Shown piece by piece: positions 1-12,500 of a DNA stretch of 64,000 nucleotides. The first letter of the stretch is position 1. Every line of letters begins with the position of its first letter. Position numbers and translations under genes: made by a program. This stretch comes from Priapulus caudatus (Eukaryota > Priapulida > Priapulimorpha > Priapulimorphida > Priapulidae). A model generated the notes under the pieces. The model saw nothing but the letters and a program-made list of their open reading frames with translations, ran no database searches and was not told the origin of the DNA. The stretch is from contig NW_014577503.1 of assembly GCF_000485595.1 (NCBI RefSeq), positions 11,972-75,971 on the forward strand, read 5' to 3'.

Positions 1-360
1 CAAGCTTAGCGCCCCCTGGTGGAACCACACCACGCTACATCAAGCTTACTGCCCCTTGGTGAGACCACACCACTCTACATCAAGCTTAGCGCCCCCTGGT
101 GAGACCGCACCACTCTACATCTAGCTTAGCGCCCCCTGGTGAGATCGCACCCCTCTACATCAAGCTTAGCGCCCCCTGGTGGAACCACACCACGCTACAT
201 CAAGCTTACTGCCCCTTGGTGAGACCACACCACTCTACATCAAGCTTAGCGCCCCCTGGTGGAACCACACCACGCTACATCAAGCTTACTGCCCCTTGGT
301 GAGACCACACCACTCTACATCAAGCTTAGCGCCCCCTGGTGAGACCGCACTATTCTATAT
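1..360. repeat. 40-bp tandem satellite with CTCF-like core, 9 units
   Basis: There are nine exact 40-base periods, each starting C(A/T)AGCTTA. Units 1, 5 and 7 are identical, and so are units 2, 6 and 8, giving an 80-bp higher-order pair. Units 1, 5 and 7 contain, on the minus strand, CCACCAGGGGGCGCTA, the vertebrate CTCF core consensus. The array continues past the left edge. Confidence 0.93.
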
Positions 361-470
361 GAGCCTCCACTCTCCGATTAAAGGAACTGCTAAGAGTAAA
401 GGTATTTGTTCATTTACTAGTTTCTGCATCTCATGACACCCTGAAATTGGATATAATTTATATATTAATA
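361..470. repeat. Dispersed repeat, copy 1
   Basis: The segment around CCACTCTCCGATTAAAGGAA through CCTGAAATTGGATATAATT recurs at 657-760 with about 85-90% identity. An AT-rich (TA)n stretch at about 470-640 separates the copies. Confidence 0.7.
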
Positions 471-656
471 ATTAATATATTAATTAGGCTTGTATTATAT
501 ATAAATGAATGTAATATATATATATATATAATATTATATGTATATAAATTAGTGATAATTAAAATATTGATATAATAATTGATTATATATTAATATAAAT
601 CAATAATGATTTTATACATTAGATTCGATTTCGACATTTCCATGGAGAATCACTGA

Positions 657-760
657 CGGGCCACCACTCTCCGATTAAAGGAACTGCTAAGAACAAAGGT
701 AATTGTTTATTTACTTGTTTTCGTATCACAAAATTCCCTGAAATTGGATATAATTGACGT
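657..760. repeat. Dispersed repeat, copy 2
   Basis: This is the second copy of the 361-470 repeat. The sequence from 760 to about 1390 shows no gene. Confidence 0.7.
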
Positions 761-1397
761 ATCATTGATTATATATTAATATATATTGAGATATCGAGTT
801 TTGTTTAATTCTATGAATAACGAAGACTTTGAATATGGTAAATTTAGTTATCCACATTTTTCCATGCTGGATCTTTCTTATAAGGACAGACGAGAATTGC
901 CTCAGCTTTGCAAGCCTGATTATGTAAAAATGCACTTTTTTATTTTATTGGACGTCATATTCCGCCAATCATAAATCCAATAAATTTTCACGTTTCGTAA
1001 ACGTTGCTCTTATGCTTACATGTTTATTTAATTTGAAAATCGTTTCTGTTATTATATCAAGTACTTAATCAATTGATGTCATATGTTTCCTCATAGTTAA
1101 TGATATGAAAAATATTTCCCTTGATGTAGTGTGAGGACCTCTCTTACCCTGGTAGAGGAGCGGAGAAGGCAGAAGGCGCATGATGCACACCAATTCGCGT
1201 CGGGGGACTTCCGAGACAAACCATCGTAACCGACGGTTACAGTGTTTTATACTGATATTCCACGAGTTTTTAGAAAAATTTGTATTTTATACTAATCGTT
1301 TATTGCAAGTTCAATCCCATAATGTATGAGCATGTGGTTTCGCGTTTTATGTGTACGACTGCGGCTCGTTGTCAGAAATTCTCATTTCATGCTCATT

Positions 1398-1650
1398 CAA
1401 CTAGAGCAACTAGCACTCGAACTAGAACAACTAGCTCTAGAACTAGAACAACTAGCTCTAGAACTAGAACAACTAGCTCTAGAACTAGAACAAGTAGCAG
1501 TAGAACTGGAACAAGTAGCTATAGAACTGGAATAAGTAGCTCTGGAACTAGAACAAGTAGCTCTGGAACTAGAACAAGTAGCACTATAACTAGAACATCT
1601 AGCTCTGGAACTAGAACAACTAGCTCTATAACCAGAGCAAGTAGCACCCT
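1398..1650. repeat. 21-bp minisatellite, about 12 units
   Basis: Units are variants of AACTAGAACAACTAGCTCTAG. Because 21 is a multiple of three, two overlapping frames stay open, giving heptads such as LEQLALE or TRTTSSR. I find no splice or start context to support coding. Confidence 0.85.
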
Positions 1651-1877
1651 GATTGTAATTCCATGCATGTGTTCACGATTGAAATGCTTTCAAATAAATA
1701 TACTCCAAATAAAACGCCCGAGATTCCTCTTTATATATGGTGTTAATTATTCAAAGGCTATCAACAATACTTTTCTGACAAATTAACAAAGAAATTGTAA
1801 CATACACTGTTAAGAAGTTTGCAGTAGATCATTGGTAGTTTGGGTTGTTGTTGTTGTTGTCTGGCGGTGTTGACATT

Positions 1878-2090
1878 AACACTGACCTTGACCAAGACCT
1901 CGTCCAATGCCATGGCCTTGAACTCAAGGTAATGGCCTTGACCTACTTTTTCATTTTAAACGTTTTTCACAAGTAGGTCATGGCCTTGAACTCAAGGCCA
2001 TGGCCTTGACCCACTTTTTTAAGTTTTAAACGTTTTACATTAGTAGGCCAAGGCCATAGCCTTGAGCTCAAGGCCATGGCCTTCACCACT
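1878..2090. repeat. Palindrome-containing ~93-bp tandem repeat
   Basis: About two and a half units share AAGGCCATGGCCTTGA, AGTTTTAAACGTTTT and TAGTAGG(T/C)CA. A perfect 18-bp palindrome, TCAAGGCCATGGCCTTGA, lies at 1992-2009. Confidence 0.75.
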
Positions 2091-2190
2091 TTCAAAATAT
2101 TTACATTATCAGGTGAGGATCCTTGCCAAGTGCATGGTCAATGTATGTTTACATTTCTTCCAACGACAGTCTGAAAATATATGACTTTGG

Positions 2191-2255
2191 TAATTGCCTG
2201 GATTTGAACCCAGGATTATTGAATACAAGCCCGTTACGCTACGGACGGACCCAAA
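2191..2255 (-). repeat. tRNA-like sequence, probable SINE head
   Basis: On the minus strand, TAGCGTAACGG resembles an RNA polymerase III A box and GGTTCAAATCC matches the B box, at tRNA-like spacing. The acceptor stem does not pair well, so a tRNA-derived SINE is more likely than a tRNA gene. Confidence 0.5.
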
Positions 2256-2330
2256 CATACCATTCATTACGTGACCAGCTCAGATGTGTGTGTTATATTT
2301 AGCAACAGCAGTTAGAAAATATTTTACTAT

Positions 2331-2398
2331 GGCAATTGACAAGATTTGAACGCCGGACTACTGACTAGCAATCCAACACGCTACGCACACACCCAAAC
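2331..2398 (-). repeat. Second tRNA-like sequence
   Basis: The minus strand has TAGCGTGTTGG and GCGTTCAAATC, which are diverged A and B boxes. It has the same orientation as the copy at 2191, 140 bases away. Confidence 0.45.
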
Positions 2399-2866
2399 TT
2401 CCAATTCGTGTCTTGTCCAGATCGTATGTGTGTATTATGTTTTCGTTTTATAAAAAGAAGAAAAACTAAACACTGACTCTTGCCCAACCTCGGATATCAC
2501 TATACTTGTTTTGTTTTTACCACTGCTCGAAAAGTAGATATTTTTACGAATACATTGCGTTTTAGGGGCATTTCGTTCCTTATATGATATATATAATATA
2601 TTATATTATCCTTATATTATTCTTTATTATTATGGACAAAATAATGGCTATTTTACAAAGTGCGCATCGTCAAATGGTGTCTAGCGAAAACGATGGTTCT
2701 AGCGTTTTAGCGTTCTAGTCTCGACGTTCTACCGAAAAACGATCGTTATAAAATTAATGGGAAAACGAGAAACACAACAGCATAATTTAGACAATAACAT
2801 GATATTATATTACTTGTCATTATAAGACAAATAACTAGTAATTGTATTAGTTATCTCTTTTCATAC

Positions 2867-2903
2867 ACCCGCGCGCGCGCACGCACGCACGCACACACAC
2901 ACA
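2867..2903. repeat. CG/ACGC/AC microsatellite
   Basis: Alternating purine-pyrimidine runs CGCGCG, ACGCACGC and CACACA lie within 2.4-3.9 kb of otherwise featureless AT-rich DNA. Such tracts can adopt Z-DNA. Confidence 0.8.
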
Positions 2904-3884
2904 CCTGGGCGACGTAGTAATAAAGTCGTGATGTATACCTTATGTACGTTTTCGGGGTACGTTATGTACCTATTAGGGACGAGCGGTGGCCGTTTTTTGA
3001 GCAATGCAATAAAAACGCTAGAGGCGCGGGGACACACGTGTGCGCGTCCGTTAGCGCGTGTGTATGTGCGACTGTAAAACACGTATTATAGCCGTATAAT
3101 CATATTTTGTGCTCTGGGGCGTGAAAAAGTCGAGACTGAAAACCAGCCATTTCCCTGAGTAAAATTCACCGTGCTAACGGGGTCGTAGGCGATACCATTT
3201 GGTATATGGGACTTATTCCCGAGAGAATATAACCTGATAGGATATAGATTAAAGTACCATATAAATAGATAGACATATCAGATATAGATAAATAGAAATA
3301 GATAGCACCAGATATTAAATGAAAAGGTATTATTGGTATTTTCTTGGTTTTTCGTGATGGTTAATTCTATATGGTACATTATTACTGTCAGGTACTCGCT
3401 ACAGTGACTACACGGTTCCCACGAGTGTGAATTTGTTTCAAAGACTTTCAATGACATTTCAAGGACATGTTTTTTTCAAGGACAATCTGTGACAAGTAGT
3501 TTTAGCATTTTATAGTCATCATATATACCTTAGACTCATATATATAGTTGTTTACAGCTATATTAATGAGAGAATGAGAGATTAATAATTGAATAATATA
3601 TAATTCAATGAGTGCGACCGCCAAAACGACTTTTTTCGAAAATATTTTCATCAGGATAAAGTTTAGTAGAGCCTCGTTCTTAAATTTATGCAGTGTAAGT
3701 GAACTTATCTTAGCACATCTGATTATTTCAAGCCGCTACCCCAGGACAAGCACTCAACGGTAGCTCCATATAGTTGACTTAAAAAATAAAGCAGGTTTAG
3801 TTCGACTGTATATTAAACTTTAAACATATTAGGCCTACTATCGAAAACGAGTTCATAAACCGCGATGCTCTCATGTATATACGC

Positions 3885-3914
<30 letters not shown>
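3885..3914. repeat. (CA)n microsatellite at duplication boundary
   Basis: A CA tract ends exactly where the 3.29-kb duplicate copy 1 begins. Confidence 0.9.
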
Positions 3915-3915
<1 letters not shown>

Positions 3916-4334
3916 TCATCATTTAACTGTCTATCGTGTCTATAGCTTTTTAAGCTCATTTAACACAATTTTTATTGAGGTTTGCACATTATTGATGGTA
4001 CAAAATTTCTTTCTTTTTTTTATTACAGGCAAAGATTCTTTCTAAAAATTCATAGACATTTTCATGAAATTCAAGGACTTTTCAAGCACAAAATAAACAT
4101 TTACTAAATTCAAGTACTTTTCAAGGACTCCCCTCAAATTCAAGGACTTTTTAAGGACTGTGCGAACCATGAACACGCACGCACGCACGCACGCCACGCA
4201 CAAACGCACGCGCGCCACGCACGAACGCACGCGCGCACACGCACAAGTTAGTAGGTATGAACTACAACTATATTCATCAGAATGTCACCGGGTACATGAA
4301 CAATAAAACGTTCAACATTTTGAAGCATACTCAC

Positions 4335-4482
4335 TTCTGACGTTGACATACGTTGACGTTGAAGATGACGACTGCTGGTTGGAGACCTTGCACGAGTACC
4401 TGCCATCATCTGCCTTGCTGACATCATGCAGCACAAGTGTGCCATTACCATACACCTCGCGACGTCCAGTTGTGTACAGTGG
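4335..4482 (-). pseudogene. Orphan copy of Ig domain 3 second exon
   Basis: It is identical by eye to 10511-10658. No PLAC exon follows it in the remaining 4.3 kb of the window. Confidence 0.7.
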
Positions 4483-4714
4483 CTGGAGGCAAGATTACAA
4501 TGACGTGTAAATACTGTTGCTGCCTATATGTTCATTAAATTAACACGCGAAGATTTTCTGAATCATTAGCATACTAGCTAATTAAACTCATACAATAAGT
4601 ACAGACCATTGCATTAGCACTTAGAATTAAGTACATTTTTTATCCGATGTATTTTATAATCTATTATATATATTATAATTATGTTCTAACAGCTAAAACC
4701 TAGAATATACCTAC

Positions 4715-4836
4715 CAGACCATTGAATGTCCAATCAATGCGTGGCTGAGGATAACCACTGCCTACACACTGCAGTGATACTACATCTCCCGTGTCATATG
4801 CTGACGTATGTGTGAGGATCACGGCTTTAACAGGCT
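4715..4836 (-). pseudogene. Orphan copy of Ig domain 3 first exon
   Basis: It is identical by eye to 10891-11012. Reading frame and splice sites are intact, but it is outside the gene's coding span. Confidence 0.7.
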
Positions 4837-5110
4837 CTGGAAGACCATTAAGAACATCGTTTATAAACTCACAAGGCAAGAAACAATAATATTGAAATAG
4901 TAATAATAATATTAATAATAACAAAAACACCAACACAATATACGTTGATGCTAATGACAAAACAAGGTTCATGACAGACCATAAGTAGCCCTTCCTGTGA
5001 TCCACGGACTAAGTAAAGATCTGCGACACAACTTTCCCAAAGAGCACAATCGAATGCCCCCCCCCCTATTTTTAATTGCCTGCTAGAGTGACGACGTCTG
5101 CGGCACTTAC

Positions 5111-5272
5111 CGTTCAGGGTCAGGCTGATAATCTTGCGCTCAGTGGGGCCGAGTCCATTTCTTGCCATGCAGCCATACACACCGTCATCACCTTCCTGCA
5201 CTGGGCTGATCACCAGTGAGTAGTTAGAGTATACCGTAAAGCGTGGGTTCGATGAAGGGAGTCTGATTGGTC
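5111..5272 (-). pseudogene. Orphan copy of Ig domain 2 second exon
   Basis: It is identical by eye to 11287-11448. It lies downstream of the gene's stop codon and has no first-half Ig exon upstream, so it cannot form a complete domain here. Confidence 0.7.
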
Positions 5273-7164
5273 CTGGAGAAAGATAATGACGATACATCAA
5301 AAAGGGGTATCGGTGACGGTGACCACCCTGCACAGTGGCAGAATGGCATAGTGTCCGGAGGGTGAGGGGCAACCTGCTTCACACCCAACTGTGTACCAGT
5401 TGTTTGAGAGTGTCTAATTGCAGCTTAATTTGCGAGCCCAGAAGTAACACGAAAGCACACATGAACAACTAGCAGTTTCAAATGAAATATTTACAAGGCA
5501 AACATGCATTATTGTAACCTTTATAGCGATGGTCAATAATTGATCTGCCCTACACAAGAAAACCACACATATAAACTGAAACAGAAAACAGTAGGCTACT
5601 AGACATCTCGTGATTGGACGAGACGAGACAGCACACAAATTAACAGCAAAATTTCATTCTACTTAGCAGAATTGTGACGACAACCACTATCCAGCATTCG
5701 AGGCATTCTCTGTTCTGCAATCTCATATTTTTATTTAGTCATATTGCATAGCAACGCCAAGAGTTTACAAGACATCGACAACCTCTGGTCTGACTCAGTA
5801 GCATTGGTAATCATTGACCTTCTTTTACACGAGCTATATACATGGGACACGAAGAGATATCACTTGAATGCCACAAATGCATTGAAACTAAATTCTGCCA
5901 AGCAGTTTGAAACGGCCATTTAAAAGAGAAACCACACAGACACAGATGTATGCGAACCAAGTTTGTGCACCACGTGGTAACTAGTAACCACCAGAGTAAC
6001 CCTTACAGTGAAGATTATTTTACCACACCACTAATCATACGTGCTTGTGCAGCTAATACATAAATTTTGTGCGAACTAATTCTAAATAATTACCTACAAT
6101 TAGTTGGCACGTTTTTCTGATTATAACTATTAGACCAGCATTAAGATATCATTTAAGTGTATTACTATATAAATATGGCACAATTACAAGTTACTGTAGA
6201 GTAATACACTATTCTTATAACTAATTTTAATTACACATGTGAAAGGTCAGCCTGATACTTGGCCACAACATGCCACCTCTGCTGACAGTGCCAATAAACA
6301 AATCCACCGTTATGATGCTAGATAATTATTATTGCCAACCAGATCGTGGTGTAGCAATGACCTTTTAAAATGCATCTTGCTCACAAGTGCTTCTATAGTG
6401 CATACATACATGCATAACTAAGGTGATAATTGCTACACATGCTATGTTCTCCACAGACCGTCCTGCTAGGCAATGGTCTATGAAAATAAAAAACAACATG
6501 AGTGCTAGCTATGTCACACAATGTGCAATAGACCTGTCTTAGATAGGGCATATACAAATACCATATCTCCTTGCCCAGGTGCTATCTGCCCTTTGCTGCT
6601 GCTCTGTAACACCTGTTGAACCTACAGGTCGAAATATTATTGAAATATAAGTATATTCATATGAATTAGTGGAATTAAATCCCAATAAGCCCCTGAACTC
6701 TGCGTGAGAAAACACAATTAATACAGCACAATGCAAAATAAATTAAAAGCACTAAAGATTAATATGTTCAGGATATTTGAATAATATAAAATGCCCATTC
6801 TAACTTAATATCATAAGCCACAGGATTCTCCCCAGGAATTTCAGAAGGCATATGTCATTGATGAAAGGATGGATGAGGGCCCGGAGGTGGTTGTACCAAT
6901 TAGAGTCAATTAAGCACTTCATAAAGCATTGTTCAGCTTGAAGACGTATACATCAAGCTGACAAAACACAGCATGACTGTTTTGGGATTGTCAAAATTAA
7001 ACACAGCTGGAGAAAAATGCATGTCGGTTAGGCAATTAAGACATGTAGGAGGATTTATGGGATGTCGCAAATTAGCAACAACTTTGAAGGCATGTCAGTC
7101 CAGACACGTTTTGAAGACCTGGAAGAACCTTGGGTGGGTTGTGACGTCGGTATACATGTACATA

Positions 7165-7166
7165 CA

Positions 7167-7206
<40 letters not shown>

Positions 7207-7220
7207 CACACACGCACAAA
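7165..7220. repeat. (ACGC)n microsatellite at duplication boundary
   Basis: An ACGC tetranucleotide array of about ten units marks the right end of duplicate copy 1. The matching array in copy 2 lies at about 13341-13400. Confidence 0.9.
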
Positions 7221-7568
7221 TATTGACAGTACCTATTTATTGTGATGGCTGAATTATCCATATATTTCGTACACCCGAGTAATAACGCGTCACCAGCGAA
7301 ATACGGCGGATTATTATAAAGAAACAATTAAATATCGATGATAAATATAGAATCGCGTATGTGAGAGGTTATAGTGCAGACGATTTCATTCATGTACAAC
7401 ACGAGCACAGTAATAGAAGGTTCGGCGCATACGGTGGCAATTTACAAGTGTACTTCTTTCTTCCAACGTATAAAATGGCAGCGAGCATTCATTCATAATT
7501 ATTGTGCGATTAATCGAGCAGGTAAGGTTTTTATAAGGTCGCCATTAATAGGCGAGAGGTACGCTCCA

Positions 7569-7607
7569 TCAAGAGCGTATTAAGAAGCCTTCTTAATACG
7601 CTCTTGA
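7569..7607. repeat. Perfect 19-bp-arm hairpin
   Basis: TCAAGAGCGTATTAAGAAG, a single C, then its exact reverse complement. It resembles the ATCAGGAG hairpin family in form but has ATCAAGAG at the edge. Confidence 0.85.
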
Positions 7608-9022
7608 CTCCATTCATGAACATGAAATGAAACTTAATGAGGTAGGCACTCATTAATTCCATTTGGTAAACAGACTGGGTTTCAAGCGCAGAAACGCATT
7701 CTTAACTGGCAATAATAAAATTTTATTAACTTTTACTCGTAAGCATGTTGAATAATAATCACACACTTCCTATTGGGGTCATAAGTAATCACCCACGATT
7801 TTACTGCCTTAATCAATACATAACTACTAACATTTGCGTACAGATACATACATGCTGGAAAAACCTGGAAATTTATCTGGCGCGTGCATAACCTAGATTA
7901 ACTTTGATCATGGCACAGTAATATACACCTACACGACAGCGCGCATTTTGAGCTTATCCCAATTAGCATCGTTTATTACACGTATTATACCTTTAGCCGT
8001 AATATGATTAACAGCACTACCAGACATTTTCATTTAGTAGCTCCATTTCATGAGATTCTCATAACGGTAATAATAATATTACTTCTGCGCTTGTAAAGCA
8101 GCTTCCTAGCTAAGAGTTTTAAGACCAATGCTTTTGCATTTTGGCAAGATAGGACCCAAATAATTATCGTATGAAATAAAGTTCACACGTGTTAACACAG
8201 TACAGTAGAATTTGTCGGGACAATGCAGATCCTGGGAGTTTTGGCGGTGCGTTTTCATAAAGAAAGCTGACAGTGCATGGTTCGCGACGGCGGCCGTTAT
8301 ATGACGATTTTGTTGTCTCTTGTACACTAGAAATCCTGGCGCGTTACAAACAAATGTACGAGCAAACGTGAGTTAATCATAACAGTGCATATACGGTAAT
8401 AAAAAGGAAACAAGGCGAAGAACCATCGAACATTTATTGATGTAATTATGATGAGATCTCAGATGGATATTTTCCGATAATTTTTAAAAACCGCAAAATC
8501 AATGTATTCACAAACGGTCCGAGATTCCCTATGGATGAGTTATTACCTGGAGATTCGACATACATGAATATACATTTACTTAACACGCTATTAAATTCAG
8601 TGCCACAGCGTGGTATACACATACACTCGGCTCATTGCTTCTCATTGGTGGTTTCTGAAGGTAAATCGTAAACAATGGCAATTAATTTTAGGTCGCTATA
8701 ACAGATCTCGAAAACCATTTTAGCACCAGTGCTTTCCAGCTCCTGAGATCTTTCACATGTACTCAATGTACATTACTTAAAAATGCACTGTAAATGCAAT
8801 TATTACGTCTAATCTACTATTGCAGATATACATTTCCTAGCACTGACGGCGTATTCAAGTGACATTCTATAACAGTCATTATAAATTTGATTTCCTACAT
8901 TATTTATAATTAATAAAAAGAATAACTTCATTTAAAAGGCCATCAGAACTGCACACACCTAAAGATACATGTATAAATATAGTGACACCTTCACATGTAT
9001 TAAAAATTCTCCGTATTCATGA

Positions 9023-9028
9023 TTTATT
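9023..9028 (-). terminator. Candidate polyadenylation signal
   Basis: AATAAA on the minus strand lies about 380 bases after the PLAC stop codon. Such hexamers are frequent in AT-rich DNA, so this is only a candidate. Confidence 0.25.
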
Positions 9029-9404
9029 TAACTACAAAATGGCGACAACTACTGGATTTAACACTAAGCAAACATTTATAACGGTTACAATTATTTACTA
9101 AAATGGTCATAGTTTTAGAAGCATAAAAAAATTAAAACTCATGTCAACATACATACAGGGCACATAAATATCTTGGTAATCCTTCGCAGAACCATATCCC
9201 ACAATACAGCAGCTACTGACTTCTGGGATTGCCTTGCAGGCATGAGGTTAGTGACCACCGCTGACCAGTGATCGCTATAATAGCCATCGGTAACTACATA
9301 CACAAAAATGATAACTAAAAAAATGATTGATAGTCACTACTATGACTGATGACCACTAGCAACCAACGTGGTCAACTGCTGTTGCTGTACATCTGCGTTG
9401 GGAA

Positions 9405-9547
9405 CTACCACAGTTGTCCTGCCTCGTGACACGATTTGCAGCAGAACTTGGAGTAGTAACGGTTGCCACACAGACGTGCCTTCACAATAAGCTTGCAGTT
9501 GGCGAGAATGGGATTATCGCGGCAAGTGTCTGGCTTCTTCGTGACAG
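9405..9547 (-). CDS. papln: PLAC domain, terminal exon with stop codon
   Basis: This phase-1 entry exon encodes C-x-D-x5-C-x3-V-x4-LC-x4-Y-x3-CC-x2-SC followed by ten residues or fewer and TAG at 9405. This is the PLAC (protease and lacunin) pattern that ends papilins, lacunin and some ADAMTS proteins. It fixes the 3' end of the coding sequence and the family assignment. Confidence 0.9.
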
Positions 9548-12500
9548 CTGTGAATGACAAATACCGAAGATTTATGACTTTCTGTAAAAGGTTTGTTCTG
9601 TATCTGCTCGCAGACCTGTACGAGATGCACCGACGTGTTGAAAAATTTACGTATACGTGCTAAAACCTTGCTAAGCTAGGTGGCTCAGGAAAATATCACT
9701 CACTCTGAATGACTGCATCATACTGGTGACCCTACGCAGCCATGTGCACACAGACACGCTAGCATGCCCCCCCCCCCCAACACACACTCGCACACACACA
9801 CACACATGCGCCACCCGACACGCACACAGCACACACACACACACACACACACACAAACCATGGTTCATACAAGACTGAAAATTTTTTCAAGGACTTTTCA
9901 AGGACATTTATTGGAAATTCAAGGACATTTTATCGGAATTCATACACAGAACAAACCATACCTGGATTAATTTAATAATAACCCCATTCTTAATCACTGT
10001 CACCTCTAACTTTCCTGGATCACATTAATAAACCCTTCTACAACATACCTTGATTTACTGACTGATTTTACTGACATTACGTAATTTGTGATCATCATTT
10101 AACTGTCTATCGTGTCTATAGCTTTTTAAGCTCATTTAACACAATTTTTATTGAGGTTTGCACATTATTGATGGTACAAAATTTCTTTCTTTTTTTTATT
10201 ACAGGCAAAGATTCTTTCTAAAAATTCATAGACATTTTCATGAAATTCAAGGACTTTTCAAGCACAAAATAAACATTTACTAAATTCAAGTACTTTTCAA
10301 GGACTCCCCTCAAATTCAAGGACTTTTTAAGGACTGTGCGAACCATGAACACGCACGCACGCACGCACGCCACGCACAAACGCACGCGCGCCACGCACGA
10401 ACGCACGCGCGCACACGCACAAGTTAGTAGGTATGAACTACAACTATATTCATCAGAATGTCACCGGGTACATGAACAATAAAACGTTCAACATTTTGAA
10501 GCATACTCACTTCTGACGTTGACATACGTTGACGTTGAAGATGACGACTGCTGGTTGGAGACCTTGCACGAGTACCTGCCATCATCTGCCTTGCTGACAT
10601 CATGCAGCACAAGTGTGCCATTACCATACACCTCGCGACGTCCAGTTGTGTACAGTGGCTGGAGGCAAGATTACAATGACGTGTAAATACTGTTGCTGCC
10701 TATATGTTCATTAAATTAACACGCGAAGATTTTCTGAATCATTAGCATACTAGCTAATTAAACTCATACAATAAGTACAGACCATTGCATTAGCACTTAG
10801 AATTAAGTACATTTTTTATCCGATGTATTTTATAATCTATTATATATATTATAATTATGTTCTAACAGCTAAAACCTAGAATATACCTACCAGACCATTG
10901 AATGTCCAATCAATGCGTGGCTGAGGATAACCACTGCCTACACACTGCAGTGATACTACATCTCCCGTGTCATATGCTGACGTATGTGTGAGGATCACGG
11001 CTTTAACAGGCTCTGGAAGACCATTAAGAACATCGTTTATAAACTCACAAGGCAAGAAACAATAATATTGAAATAGTAATAATAATATTAATAATAACAA
11101 AAACACCAACACAATATACGTTGATGCTAATGACAAAACAAGGTTCATGACAGACCATAAGTAGCCCTTCCTGTGATCCACGGACTAAGTAAAGATCTGC
11201 GACACAACTTTCCCAAAGAGCACAATCGAATGCCCCCCCCCCTATTTTTAATTGCCTGCTAGAGTGACGACGTCTGCGGCACTTACCGTTCAGGGTCAGG
11301 CTGATAATCTTGCGCTCAGTGGGGCCGAGTCCATTTCTTGCCATGCAGCCATACACACCGTCATCACCTTCCTGCACTGGGCTGATCACCAGTGAGTAGT
11401 TAGAGTATACCGTAAAGCGTGGGTTCGATGAAGGGAGTCTGATTGGTCCTGGAGAAAGATAATGACGATACATCAAAAAGGGGTATCGGTGACGGTGACC
11501 ACCCTGCACAGTGGCAGAATGGCATAGTGTCCGGAGGGTGAGGGGCAACCTGCTTCACACCCAACTGTGTACCAGTTGTTTGAGAGTGTCTAATTGCAGC
11601 TTAATTTGCGAGCCCAGAAGTAACACGAAAGCACACATGAACAACTAGCAGTTTCAAATGAAATATTTACAAGGCAAACATGCATTATTGTAACCTTTAT
11701 AGCGATGGTCAATAATTGATCTGCCCTACACAAGAAAACCACACATATAAACTGAAACAGAAAACAGTAGGCTACTAGACATCTCGTGATTGGACGAGAC
11801 GAGACAGCACACAAATTAACAGCAAAATTTCATTCTACTTAGCAGAATTGTGACGACAACCACTATCCAGCATTCGAGGCATTCTCTGTTCTGCAATCTC
11901 ATATTTTTATTTAGTCATATTGCATAGCAACGCCAAGAGTTTACAAGACATCGACAACCTCTGGTCTGACTCAGTAGCATTGGTAATCATTGACCTTCTT
12001 TTACACGAGCTATATACATGGGACACGAAGAGATATCACTTGAATGCCACAAATGCATTGAAACTAAATTCTGCCAAGCAGTTTGAAACGGCCATTTAAA
12101 AGAGAAACCACACAGACACAGATGTATGCGAACCAAGTTTGTGCACCACGTGGTAACTAGTAACCACCAGAGTAACCCTTACAGTGAAGATTATTTTACC
12201 ACACCACTAATCATACGTGCTTGTGCAGCTAATACATAAATTTTGTGCGAACTAATTCTAAATAATTACCTACAATTAGTTGGCACGTTTTTCTGATTAT
12301 AACTATTAGACCAGCATTAAGATATCATTTAAGTGTATTACTATATAAATATGGCACAATTACAAGTTACTGTAGAGTAATACACTATTCTTATAACTAA
12401 TTTTAATTACACATGTGAAAGGTCAGCCTGATACTTGGCCACAACATGCCACCTCTGCTGACAGTGCCAATAAACAAATCCACCGTTATGATGCTAGATA

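Larger units (their letters stand above)
3915..7207. repeat. 3.29-kb direct duplicate, copy 1 (downstream of gene)
   Basis: It matches 10091-13383 at a constant offset of 6176 bases, with no mismatch in any block I compared, including C10 and T8 homopolymers. Its left end abuts a (CA)n tract and its right end lies in an (ACGC)n tract. It carries three Ig exons. Confidence 0.9.
7208..9404. other. Region between stop codon and downstream duplicate
   Basis: This single-copy AT-rich DNA should include the 3' UTR near its right end. It contains a 39-base hairpin at 7569-7607. No coding feature is convincing. Confidence 0.5.

Noticed and set aside
1280-1786. 168-codon plus-strand frame with TRTTSSR repeats
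   Set aside because: Openness comes from the 21-bp minisatellite; no splice context or conserved domain.
4869-5372. 167-codon minus-strand frame (and its copy at 11045)
   Set aside because: Only the middle part is the Ig2 second exon. The rest reads through splice sites into intron.
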